From Flavimarina sp. Hel_I_48 (GTDB taxonomy: Bacteria; Bacteroidota; Bacteroidia; Flavobacteriales; Flavobacteriaceae): 64,000 bases of DNA. The translations under genes and the position numbers were made by a program. Positions 27,039-35,623 of this stretch are shown here, piece after piece; positions within the stretch are counted from its first letter, which is position 1, and the number at the start of each line of letters is the position of its first letter. Location: positions 248,001 to 312,000 of the forward strand of contig NZ_JPOL01000003.1 in assembly GCF_000733945.1 (NCBI RefSeq), read 5' to 3'. The notes under the pieces are model-generated. The model saw only the letters and a program-made list of their open reading frames with translations. It was not told the origin of the DNA and searched no databases.

Positions 27039-28841
27039 TTAATAGAAAATGGGTTCAAAAATGTCTTTTTCTCCTATATTATTAGAGAAATTAATTGCTG
27101 TTTCAATCAACGCCAAATGGGAATACGCCTGCGGAAAATTGCCCAATAAACGTTTTGTCTTAAAATCAATATCCTCGCTAAACAACCCTAAATGATTGCT
27201 ATAGGATAAGAGTTGGTCAAAATATTTGACGGCTTTATCCTTCTCCCCTATTTTATAAAGGCTATCGATAAACCAGAAGGAGCAAATGGTAAAAGAAGAA
27301 GAAGGCTTACCAAAATCATCATCATTCTTGTAGCGGTACATGAGTCCATCCTGACACAATTCCTTTTCCGTGGCTTTTACGGTAGAGATAAACCGGGGAT
27401 CGTCTGCCTCAATGAACCCATATTGTTGCATCAATAAGGTAGATGCATCCAGTGCGGTTGAACCATAAGACTGCGTATAGGCGCCAATTTCTTCATTCCA
27501 GGCGTGCTCATAGATATCAATATAGATTTTTTCACGTAGGCTTTTCCATTCCTCAATATTGCGCGTTCTGTTGAGCACATTTGCAATTTTGATGGCGCGA
27601 TCCACCGCCACCCAGCAAAGCAGTTTAGAAAAGGTGAAGTGTTTATCTTCGGTACGAAGTTCCCATATTCCTTTATCTGCCTCTTGCCTGTGCTCTTCAA
27701 CGATTGTGACAATTCCACGTACGATCGTCCACAGGGCTTCACTGTTTTCCAGCGTATTTTCAAATTCAACAAATTGACTATATATAACTTCCATCAAAAT
27801 GCCATAGATATCGTTTTGTCGCTGTACATAAGCCGCATTTCCCACACGCACGGGCTTAGAATCCTTGTAACCGCTTAAATGATCCAGTGTTTCTTCGGTA
27901 AGTTCCTTCTCGCCGTTAATCCCGTACATAATCTGCATTTTCTCATCCTTATCTGGGACCGTATTCATGATGAACTGCAAAAACTTCTGGGCAGATTTCG
28001 TGTGGCCCAGGCTACTTATCACCCGGATCACCATGGAAGCGTCGCGCACCCAGCAAAACCGGTAATCCCAGTTACGTATTTCGCCTATGGTTTCTGGCAA
28101 AGATGTGGTCGCTGCCGCAAGCACGGCTCCTGATTTTTCAAATGTAAGTGCTTTTAGTGTTAGTGCAGAACGTATGATCTCGTTCTGGTATTTTGGGTAT
28201 TTTGTAGTGGCATCGCTCCAGTTCATCCAGTATACTTTGGTACGTTGAAATTTGAGATAAATGCGATCTATATCCTGCTTTATCAACTTCTCATGGTAGG
28301 AAATAAGTATAAAAGCATTGTCAGTGAGTGTTAATTCCTTATTATTTAGAATATCCTGATTATCAAAATCTGTATACATGTAAAGGGAATCGTATTTACC
28401 GCCTTCAGTATAACTTTCTATATATTCCTCTTTGTCTTCGTTAAAGGTTTTCGGTTTGGCATATTCTAATTGAGGATCGTAGACTATTTTAAATTTGGGC
28501 GCTCCTTTTATAAATCGGATAAAGCGAATAATATCTGGAGGGGAATAGAATTTATTGTTCTTTTTCTCATAACGCGGCATAAAATCCAGCACCTGGAAGG
28601 CATTGGTGCCGTCGTCAAAAGTTGTACTCAAGATATTGGTTTCCCAAAGATATTCCTGATCGATTTTATAGGTTTCACTAATTTCAAATGAAGTGCTCCC
28701 CCCTTTCTTATCGTCAAGAAGTTTTGCGAACACAGATGCGGAATCAAATATGGGTAGGCAGCACCAGTCTATGGATCCTGTTTTTGAAATGAGCGCAGCG
28801 CTCCTGCAATTCCCTATTATTCCGTAGTCAAGATTATCCAT
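27039..28841 (-). CDS. Glycoside hydrolase family 15 protein (trehalase/glucoamylase-like)
   Basis: A 600-residue cytosolic GH15 enzyme. The N-terminal beta-sandwich begins MDNLDYGIIGNCRSAALIS and includes GSIDWCCLP; the (alpha/alpha)6 barrel starts near residue 225 with NWDYRFCWVRDAS (about 263-275), the substrate-binding and general-acid region of the family. A second conserved segment, HAWNEEIGAYTQSYG, is near residue 435. Bacterial GH15 members include trehalases as well as glucoamylases. Divergence from a trehalose-6-phosphate synthase/phosphatase gene 96 bases away favours a trehalose-related role (inference). Confidence 0.87.
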   Translation of the reverse strand: MDNLDYGIIGNCRSAALISKTGSIDWCCLPIFDSASVFAKLLDDKKGGSTSFEISETYKIDQEYLWETNILSTTFDDGTNAFQVLDFMPRYEKKNNKFYSPPDIIRFIRFIKGAPKFKIVYDPQLEYAKPKTFNEDKEEYIESYTEGGKYDSLYMYTDFDNQDILNNKELTLTDNAFILISYHEKLIKQDIDRIYLKFQRTKVYWMNWSDATTKYPKYQNEIIRSALTLKALTFEKSGAVLAAATTSLPETIGEIRNWDYRFCWVRDASMVIRVISSLGHTKSAQKFLQFIMNTVPDKDEKMQIMYGINGEKELTEETLDHLSGYKDSKPVRVGNAAYVQRQNDIYGILMEVIYSQFVEFENTLENSEALWTIVRGIVTIVEEHRQEADKGIWELRTEDKHFTFSKLLCWVAVDRAIKIANVLNRTRNIEEWKSLREKIYIDIYEHAWNEEIGAYTQSYGSTALDASTLLMQQYGFIEADDPRFISTVKATEKELCQDGLMYRYKNDDDFGKPSSSFTICSFWFIDSLYKIGEKDKAVKYFDQLLSYSNHLGLFSEDIDFKTKRLLGNFPQAYSHLALIETAINFSNNIGEKDIFEPIFY

Positions 28842-28937
28842 AATTTTCTAAAAGTTGTGCAAAAGCAGGCTATAAACCCATATAATTTCCGAAATTTAAG
28901 CAATAACAAAAATATCCAACCAACAATCAGTCACTTT

Positions 28938-31148
28938 ATGAGCAAGACTATCATTATTTCAAATAGACTGCCCTTACAATTACAAATCAATAATAATTCC
29001 CTTGAAGCGATCCCAAGTGTGGGAGGCCTGGCAACCGGGATGAAATCCGTTCACCGGGATGGTAATGGAGTGTGGGTTGGTTGGCCGGGACTTACAGAGG
29101 AAGAGATCCCGGAAGACATGCAGGATAAAGTGGTTGAGGCGTGCAAAAAAGAACAGTGCGTACCGGTTAATCTTGATCAGGAGGATGTAGATGGTTTTTA
29201 CTATGGCTTTAGCAACCGGACCATCTGGCCGCTCTTTCATTATTTTATGGAATATGCCGAATTTGAAAAAAACTACTGGAATACGTATAAAAAAGTCAAC
29301 GAGAAGTTTGCGGAAGTTGTACTTGAACAGCTTGAAGATGGCGATACCGTCTGGGTTCATGATTACCAACTTATGCTGTTGCCACAGCTAATTAAGAAAG
29401 AAAGGCCAGAGACGCGCATAGGCTTCTTTTTACACATCCCTTTTCCCTCCTATGAAGTTTTTAGGACTTTGCCCTGGCGAAAAGAAATCCTCAAAGGTTT
29501 GTTGGGATCAGATCTTATCGGTTTTCACACCTATGATTATGAGCGTCATTTTTTAAGTTCGGTAAGCCGAATTTTACGTCATGATGTGAATTTCAACGAG
29601 ATTATGCTGGGAGATCGACTGGTTACGGTGAACTCTTTCCCTATGGGTATTGATTACGCCAAGTTTGAAAATGCCGCGTTAACGAACCAAAAACAAAATG
29701 CTAAAGAACAATCAGAATTGCAGCGCAGACTGGATATGCACCTGGACGCTACACCAGATGCTAAGATGATACTTTCCATTGACCGGCTTGACTATACAAA
29801 GGGAATAGCCAACCGGATAAGGGCTTATGAATATTTCCTGGAAAATTATCCGCAATATCTTGAAAAAGTGCGTCTGGTAATGCTGGCTGTTCCCTCCCGT
29901 TCCAACGTACCTCAGTATCAAAAACTGAAAAAAGAAGTAGACGAACTCGTGGGGCGCATCAATGGTAAGTTCGCCACGGTAAGTTGGACGCCCATCTGGT
30001 ATTTTTATCGTTCCATGCCTTTTGACAATCTTATCGATTTGTATACCACCTGCGATATCGCGCTTTTAACGCCCATACGCGACGGTATGAACCTTGTTGC
30101 CAAAGAATATGTTGCCACGCGAACAGACAAGACCGGAGTCCTTATTTTGAGCGAAATGACGGGTGCCGCACAAGAGCTGAACGAAGCGTTGTTGATCAAC
30201 CCAAACAATTTTGAAGAAATTGCGGAAACTCTAAAAGAGGCGATAGAAATGCCCGAAGAAGAGCAAAAACAACGCAATTCACAAATGCAAAAGCGGCTTA
30301 AGCGCTATAATGTTGAAAAATGGTCTTCGGAATTTTTAGATGCATTGGAAAAAACAAAGGATAAATCAGATATGGTAAAAGCTATTAAAATAAAAAAAAC
30401 ACAGCAACAGGAAATGATGCAAGCTTTCCAGAAGTCTGAAAAACGTATTCTGTTTTTGGATTATGATGGCACCCTACGCGGCTTTGTAAGTGATCCCGCA
30501 AACGCAAAGCCAGACCCGGCAATACTGGATCTTGTGGCAAGTATTCAAGCGCAGGAACATACAAAAGTTGTTATCATAAGTGGTCGCGACCGCGATACGC
30601 TGGGCACCTGGTGGAAAGATGTACCTGTTACCCTAATCGCAGAACATGGTGTGTGGAAACGCAAATCTGGAGAAGATTGGGAAATTACCGAAAAGATCAA
30701 AAATGACTGGATGCCACAAATAAGGCCTATCCTTGAAACCTACGTTGACCGTACGCCGGGCACATTTATTGAAGAGAAAAATTATTCGCTGGCCTGGCAT
30801 TATAGAAATGCCGACCCTGAGCTTGGCGAAATGCGGGCCAACGAACTTTCCACTGTTATTAAAGAACTTGCCAGCAATAAAGATCTAGGAGTTCTTGATG
30901 GCAATAAAGTGCTGGAAATTAAAAGTGGAGCGGTCAACAAAGGAAAGGCGGTTGCCAAAGAGATTTTTAATAAGGATTACAGTTTTATATTTTCCATTGG
31001 TGATGACTGGACCGATGAATTCATGTTTGAGGAGTTACCAGAATCTGCTTATACGGTGAAAGTAGGATTGCAAAAAACAGCGGCCCGTTTTTATGTGGAA
31101 GATACAGACCATGTACGGCAATTGCTGGAAGAATTTGCCAAAAACTGA
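28938..31148 (+). CDS. Bifunctional trehalose-6-phosphate synthase / trehalose-6-phosphatase
   Basis: A fusion of OtsA- and OtsB-type enzymes that makes trehalose from UDP-glucose and glucose-6-phosphate. The start MSKTIIISNRLPL at 28938 is the family N-terminus; an earlier GTG in frame would add 27 unrelated residues. The GT20 synthase covers about residues 1-465 (VGGLATGM, VWVHDYQLMLLP, IDRLDYTKGI, RDGMNLVAKEY). The HAD phosphatase covers about 490-736, with DYDGTL as motif I, SGRD and GDDWTDE as the last acidic motif. It is an osmoprotectant pathway in a single 736-residue protein. It is divergent from the GH15 gene and ends in a strong terminator. Confidence 0.95.
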   Translation: MSKTIIISNRLPLQLQINNNSLEAIPSVGGLATGMKSVHRDGNGVWVGWPGLTEEEIPEDMQDKVVEACKKEQCVPVNLDQEDVDGFYYGFSNRTIWPLFHYFMEYAEFEKNYWNTYKKVNEKFAEVVLEQLEDGDTVWVHDYQLMLLPQLIKKERPETRIGFFLHIPFPSYEVFRTLPWRKEILKGLLGSDLIGFHTYDYERHFLSSVSRILRHDVNFNEIMLGDRLVTVNSFPMGIDYAKFENAALTNQKQNAKEQSELQRRLDMHLDATPDAKMILSIDRLDYTKGIANRIRAYEYFLENYPQYLEKVRLVMLAVPSRSNVPQYQKLKKEVDELVGRINGKFATVSWTPIWYFYRSMPFDNLIDLYTTCDIALLTPIRDGMNLVAKEYVATRTDKTGVLILSEMTGAAQELNEALLINPNNFEEIAETLKEAIEMPEEEQKQRNSQMQKRLKRYNVEKWSSEFLDALEKTKDKSDMVKAIKIKKTQQQEMMQAFQKSEKRILFLDYDGTLRGFVSDPANAKPDPAILDLVASIQAQEHTKVVIISGRDRDTLGTWWKDVPVTLIAEHGVWKRKSGEDWEITEKIKNDWMPQIRPILETYVDRTPGTFIEEKNYSLAWHYRNADPELGEMRANELSTVIKELASNKDLGVLDGNKVLEIKSGAVNKGKAVAKEIFNKDYSFIFSIGDDWTDEFMFEELPESAYTVKVGLQKTAARFYVEDTDHVRQLLEEFAKN

Positions 31149-31213
31149 TCTTTTTTAAGGCATTTATGTTCCTAAAATGACGGTTTTTAAAGGTTTTTAC
31201 CTCAAAAAAACTG

Positions 31214-31246
31214 ATGAACGCCCTTTTGAACAGGGCGTTTTATTTT
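31214..31246 (+). terminator. Terminator after trehalose synthase/phosphatase
   Basis: AACGCCCT / AGGGCGTT (31217-31224 with 31232-31239) and a T-rich tail. Confidence 0.8.
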
Positions 31247-31342
31247 ATATTTAGAACCAGAAGTTAGAAAACGATGCGAGGTAATTATTCGCTCTGTAAT
31301 CTATAAAGATCTTACTTAAACAATTAAAACCATACCTTTTAT

Positions 31343-32689
31343 ATGAAACAATTTAACACCCTACTTCTATTATTTTTAACCACCACGTTCTTTGCACAGG
31401 AACAAGTCCCATCAGCGACAGATTTGCGTATCTACGATATTATTGGTAATGTTTCCGCAGACAGCATAAAGGCGGATGTTACAAAACTTGTTGGTTTTGG
31501 AACACGGAATACCTTTAGCGATACCGTGAGCACAACCCGGGGAATAGGCGCAGCCAGACGCTGGATAAAAAGCGATTTTGAGAAGTCATCTTCCGCATGC
31601 GGCAACTGCCTTGATGTTTTTTATCAGAAAGATCTAGTGACGAAAGATATGGGACAACGCGTACCCCATGATGCTTACGTGGTCAATGTATTAGCGGTAC
31701 AAAAAGGAACAAAATACCCCAACCGCTATATTATCATGAGTGGTGACATAGACTCGCGTGCGAGCAATACCATGGACTTTAAAACAGATGCGCCAGGTGC
31801 CAATGACAATGCCAGCGGAATGGCTGGAACGCTGGAAGCTGCACGGGTACTTTCAAAATACAAGTTTGAAAACAGTATACTTTACGTTGGTCTTTCCGGT
31901 GAGGAGCAAGGGCTTTTTGGAGGAGCCGGCCTTGCCGCATACGCGAAAGAAAAAGGCTGGGAGATCATCGGGATTTTTAATAATGATATGATTGGCAATA
32001 TCAAAGGTGTGGACGGTTATGTAAGCAACCGTGATTTTAGGATATTTTCTGAGCCCTTACCAGCCAATGAAACCGAAGAGCAACGAAAGGCCCGCAGGTT
32101 TTACGGTGGTGAGGTTGATGGTATTTCCCGGCAATTGGCCCGTTACGTACATGGGAACGTAAAAAAATACATGCCCGAAATGAACCCAATGATGATCTAC
32201 AGACTGGACCGTTTTGGCCGCGGCGGCCATCACCGTCCCTTTAACGATCTTGGCTATGCAGGCATCCGCATAATGGAAGCTCATGAAAATTACACACAAC
32301 AACATCAGGATGTGCGCGTAGAAGATGGGATTGCGTATGGCGATGTTCTGGAGCACGTAAATTTTCCCTACGCGGCCAAATTAACCAGCGTAAATGCGAT
32401 AAATCTCGCAAGTATTGCCTGGGCACCACCAGCACCCAAAACAGTTGAAATTGGCGGAATCGTAGAAGCTTCGGCGAAATTAAAATGGACACCTGTAGAC
32501 GGCGCAGTAGGGTATAAAATCTACTGGCGTGATACCACATCTCCTACCTGGGATCATAGCCGTTATCTTACAGAAACAGAAATGACGCTTGAAGGTGTTG
32601 TTATCGATAATTTTTTCTTCGGCGTTGCTGCTGTAGGGGCTAATGGCCATGAAAGTGTGGTTCAGTTTCCTAATAGCATCATGCGGTAA
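31343..32689 (+). CDS. Secreted M28 family zinc peptidase with C-terminal fibronectin III-like domain
   Basis: A 448-residue protein with a signal peptide ending at TTTFFAQ (about residue 19). The M28 core shows ligands in ANDNASGMAG (Asp), the catalytic GLSGEEQGLFG pair (Glu-Glu), an Asp in IGIFNNDMIGN, and a late His in RIMEAHENY. Two close cysteines (CGNC, near residue 89) may form a disulfide. Residues about 355-448 form a fibronectin type III-like module (LKWTPVDGAVGYKIYWRD). It is probably an exported aminopeptidase; the exact specificity is unknown. Confidence 0.9.
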   Translation: MKQFNTLLLLFLTTTFFAQEQVPSATDLRIYDIIGNVSADSIKADVTKLVGFGTRNTFSDTVSTTRGIGAARRWIKSDFEKSSSACGNCLDVFYQKDLVTKDMGQRVPHDAYVVNVLAVQKGTKYPNRYIIMSGDIDSRASNTMDFKTDAPGANDNASGMAGTLEAARVLSKYKFENSILYVGLSGEEQGLFGGAGLAAYAKEKGWEIIGIFNNDMIGNIKGVDGYVSNRDFRIFSEPLPANETEEQRKARRFYGGEVDGISRQLARYVHGNVKKYMPEMNPMMIYRLDRFGRGGHHRPFNDLGYAGIRIMEAHENYTQQHQDVRVEDGIAYGDVLEHVNFPYAAKLTSVNAINLASIAWAPPAPKTVEIGGIVEASAKLKWTPVDGAVGYKIYWRDTTSPTWDHSRYLTETEMTLEGVVIDNFFFGVAAVGANGHESVVQFPNSIMR

Positions 32690-32699
32690 GGCATATGAC

Positions 32700-32750
32700 G
32701 CAGCTAACATACTGTTGTGATCAAGCAAGCCGTATGTTAGTTGCTTTATT
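32700..32750 (+). terminator. Hairpin downstream of the M28 peptidase gene
   Basis: Arms 32700-32712 and 32732-32744 pair over 13 bases with one G-T; tail TTTATT. Plausible terminator with a long loop. Confidence 0.55.
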
Positions 32751-32864
32751 CAAAATATAAACTTGAATATAGTATTTAAGAATCATGAATGGCAAGTCGG
32801 TTATAGTTCAGATCGAACCAGTTTCCTTGATCACATTCTAAAATATTACAAATTGGAATTTGTA

Positions 32865-33716
32865 TTATCCCACATTATAAACAAATGCCCTATATTTTAG
32901 GAGGGCAACAAAGAAAACCCCACCCACGGCATTACCAGCTAAAGCGAGACCTTCAAAAGATAAATATTTCCAGAATGAAATGGAAGAATCGTTCAAAAGA
33001 CCGGCAAAAACTTCTACGTTCCCAATGATGCTATGATGCAAATCTGTAAAGGCCATTACAGAGGTTACTATAAAAATCAGCACGATTCTACTTATCGTTT
33101 CCTTTGAAGAGGTCAGAAGCCAGGATAGTAATCCCATGAGCCATCCTGCTAAAATTGCGCTTACAAATATGACAATATTATCTACGGCTGTTACGTGCTG
33201 GGCAATTCGAACGACCGTTTCTGGGGTAAAAATATGAAGCCTTCCCCCTATCCAGGTCAATATAACTGCCATGATACAGCCACCCAATAGATTTCCAAAA
33301 ATTACCGTCCCCCACAATTTAAACAAACTAAAAACCGAACGCTTATTGTTGAGAACCGGTAAACTCAATAAGGAGGTTTGTTCTGTAAAAAGTATGGATT
33401 GGCCTAAGATCACCAAAATAAATCCAATGGGATAAACCAATGCCCTGGCTTTAACGATAACTTCTGGGCCTACTTTACCGTAAAGAAAACCACCAAGGGA
33501 ACATAACAGTAAATAGCTAAAACCTATTTCCAATCCTGCCGTTAAGGAACTCAGCAATATACTACTGGAACTGCGGTTGTAGGTTTGCTGACCCTCAACG
33601 ATTTGTTCTTTTAGAATTTCCCCGTGCGTCTTCGCATTTACCTGATCGCTTTTTTCAGAATTCTGAATTTCATTATCAATTTCTTCTTGTTGTATTTTCT
33701 TTTCCGCGTCACTCAT
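32865..33716 (-). CDS. Formate/nitrite transporter (FNT) family protein
   Basis: A 283-residue protein. The first about 50 residues are hydrophilic and acidic (cytosolic extension), followed by six transmembrane segments of the FocA/NirC fold. Matching features include the signature-like ILGQSILFTEQTSLLSLPV, WGTVIFGNLLGG with the conserved FGN, and a late half with HHSIIGNVEVF. The long N-terminal extension and divergent motifs resemble the YfdC branch of the family, whose substrate is unknown, rather than FocA. It is monocistronic. The 386-base gap that follows (33717-34102) contains no gene I can support. Confidence 0.8.
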   Translation of the reverse strand: MSDAEKKIQQEEIDNEIQNSEKSDQVNAKTHGEILKEQIVEGQQTYNRSSSSILLSSLTAGLEIGFSYLLLCSLGGFLYGKVGPEVIVKARALVYPIGFILVILGQSILFTEQTSLLSLPVLNNKRSVFSLFKLWGTVIFGNLLGGCIMAVILTWIGGRLHIFTPETVVRIAQHVTAVDNIVIFVSAILAGWLMGLLSWLLTSSKETISRIVLIFIVTSVMAFTDLHHSIIGNVEVFAGLLNDSSISFWKYLSFEGLALAGNAVGGVFFVALLKYRAFVYNVG

Positions 33717-34102
33717 TATTCATGGTACTATTTACTTTGTATCGCTTTGAATCGCAAAATAAATTATTTTACTGTTCCATACGGACTTCAGCAACTATTA
33801 ATTCCCGTTTCTGGTCATTAGGGCACGATTAAACACCCTGCTGGCGATTTCAAAAGTTTTCGTCGGCAATTTTAGCAATACTTTCAATTCAGGTCTTAGG
33901 AGATGAAAAAAATTGAAGCCGCGGTTTATAGAAACAAGCAAAATAGTACAATGCCCATCGAGAGGAAGGCCTAAACGTATAGAAGTATAGCTTATGGAAG
34001 TTTGGTAAAAATTACCTTATAAAAGAAATCGTCCTGGGAAATTTTGTAGGATTAAGGTACTTCTTTTACTAAATATGCTTAGCAGATTAAAGAAAAATCG
34101 CG

Positions 34103-35296
34103 TTAGCCCGGATTTTCCTGTTTAAAATATTGCACCACACGTGGTCCAGTTAAACCATGCACTATAATGCTGATAAGCACTGCTACGGTAACCAGCGCGT
34201 AAAGTTCATTAGCTTTGGAAAAATTACCCTCATAAATACCGTACGAAAGATAAAAAAACGAACCTACACCCTTCACTCCGAAAAAACTGACCGCCCATTT
34301 CTTTTTTTTACTGAAATCTGTTCCCAAAAGGGCAATTCTGCCGCAAAGCGGTCGTAAAACCAATACAATAATTCCGGCAACAACGATTCCAGGCCACTGA
34401 ATATAATTAAGTATTCCGGAAAGCACAAAACCCCCAAAAAGAACGATCCAAATTACAATAAGCAGTTTTTCAAATTCATCAGTGAACAGTAGGATTTCCT
34501 CTTTTTCCTGATCTTCCCGCTCTTCTTTATGGTAGTGATACTGTGCAAAAAGACCACAGAAAAAGGCGCTTAAAAAGCCGTAACCTAATAAGACTTCGGT
34601 AATTGCAAATACGGTCATGGCCAGTACAATCCCCACAAAACCGCTTAACGGTTTATGCTTATACTCTGATTTGATCTTATGAATGGAATAACTATAGCAA
34701 AAACCTATAATCGAGCCAACTATAATGCCTATCACAATTTTATATAAAAAGAAAAACCCAAACCAATGCACAAAATCAATTTTCATAAAATCAGGCTGCC
34801 TTGACCAGAGAATCGCGAGATAAACAAATGGAAAGGCAAAACCATCGTTAAGTCCAGCCTCTGCCGTAAGTACGTACCGCATTCCTGTATTTTTTTTCCC
34901 CTTGGTTTCATCCTTTCTCAGTTGCAGATCTGATGCGAGAACGGGATCTGTAGGGGCGCATACGGCTGCCAACAATAAAGAAGATGCACCATCAAGGTTT
35001 AAAATATATTTTCCCAATAAGAATATGCCTATAATATAAAGAGGCATGGTTGTATGAATCAAACGCAGGGTATTTTGCCAATGCTGAAGACTATACCGAA
35101 TCCCTATTTTTAACCCTGCTCCCATCAAGCTTATGACCACTATAATTTCAGTAATTACCTTGACCCATTGTTGATCCCAAAGAGGATCTGGCCATTTTAC
35201 GGGAACTCCAAAAAAGTGTATTGCCAACCCCAATACCAGCACAATAGGTGCAAAAGTGATCTTCAATTTTTTTGCAACAATGGGGATATAGGCCAT
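34103..35296 (-). CDS. NhaP-type cation:proton antiporter (CPA1), 5' end unresolved
   Basis: An integral membrane antiporter with about 11-12 helices and the CPA1 core motif APTDPVLASD plus ETGLNDG-equivalent EAGLNDGFAFP, which carry the ion-binding acids. From the first in-frame ATG the protein has 397 residues, but this Met lies inside the first membrane helix. The same frame stays open for 41 codons upstream, to a TGA at 35420-35422, and encodes family-like sequence (IENYHLILLAFGLATVS). That extension has no ATG, GTG or TTG; an ATG at 35421-35423 is one base out of frame. A frameshift, sequencing error or rare start codon is needed. It has lost or altered its start, and may be a pseudogene. 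Confidence 0.8.
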   Translation of the reverse strand: MAYIPIVAKKLKITFAPIVLVLGLAIHFFGVPVKWPDPLWDQQWVKVITEIIVVISLMGAGLKIGIRYSLQHWQNTLRLIHTTMPLYIIGIFLLGKYILNLDGASSLLLAAVCAPTDPVLASDLQLRKDETKGKKNTGMRYVLTAEAGLNDGFAFPFVYLAILWSRQPDFMKIDFVHWFGFFFLYKIVIGIIVGSIIGFCYSYSIHKIKSEYKHKPLSGFVGIVLAMTVFAITEVLLGYGFLSAFFCGLFAQYHYHKEEREDQEKEEILLFTDEFEKLLIVIWIVLFGGFVLSGILNYIQWPGIVVAGIIVLVLRPLCGRIALLGTDFSKKKKWAVSFFGVKGVGSFFYLSYGIYEGNFSKANELYALVTVAVLISIIVHGLTGPRVVQYFKQENPG

Positions 35297-35560
35297 GCTT
35301 ACCGTAGCCAGGCCAAATGCTAAGAGAATGAGATGGTAATTTTCTATTTTGATATTATGGAGGTTAGCACTTAGCTTCCTAAGTAGGTTTAATACAAATA
35401 TTCTTCCGGTTAAAAAGCTTCATTTTAAAAGGTTATACTATACAATACGTCAAAAGATCCCCTGATTGTTACTTATGAAAACTAATATGCTATTTGAAAG
35501 ATGATGGCGGATTAAAAATAAAATCAAGAATGTATTTTTAATTCTTAAAATATCATTTCC

Positions 35561-35591
35561 AAAAAAATACCCAATGCAAAGAGCACTGGGT
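35561..35591 (-). terminator. Terminator of the aconitase gene
   Basis: On the minus strand ACCCAGTGC pairs with GCATTGGGT (one G-T) around a five-base loop, followed by ATTTTTTT. Confidence 0.75.
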
Positions 35592-35623
35592 AAATTTAAT
35601 TCAGTTTTGATGTATGCAATTTT

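Noticed and set aside
33903..33974. 23-codon frame starting MKKIEAAVYRNK, resembling the start of a PII protein.
   Set aside because: Too short, and the resemblance ends after five residues.
33798..34015. Minus-strand open frame of about 72 codons reading IRLGLPLDGHCTILLVS and on to RVFNRALMTRNGN.
   Set aside because: It has no ATG until near its end, no recognisable family and no promoter; a stretch this long can arise by chance. It could be a gene remnant but cannot be supported.
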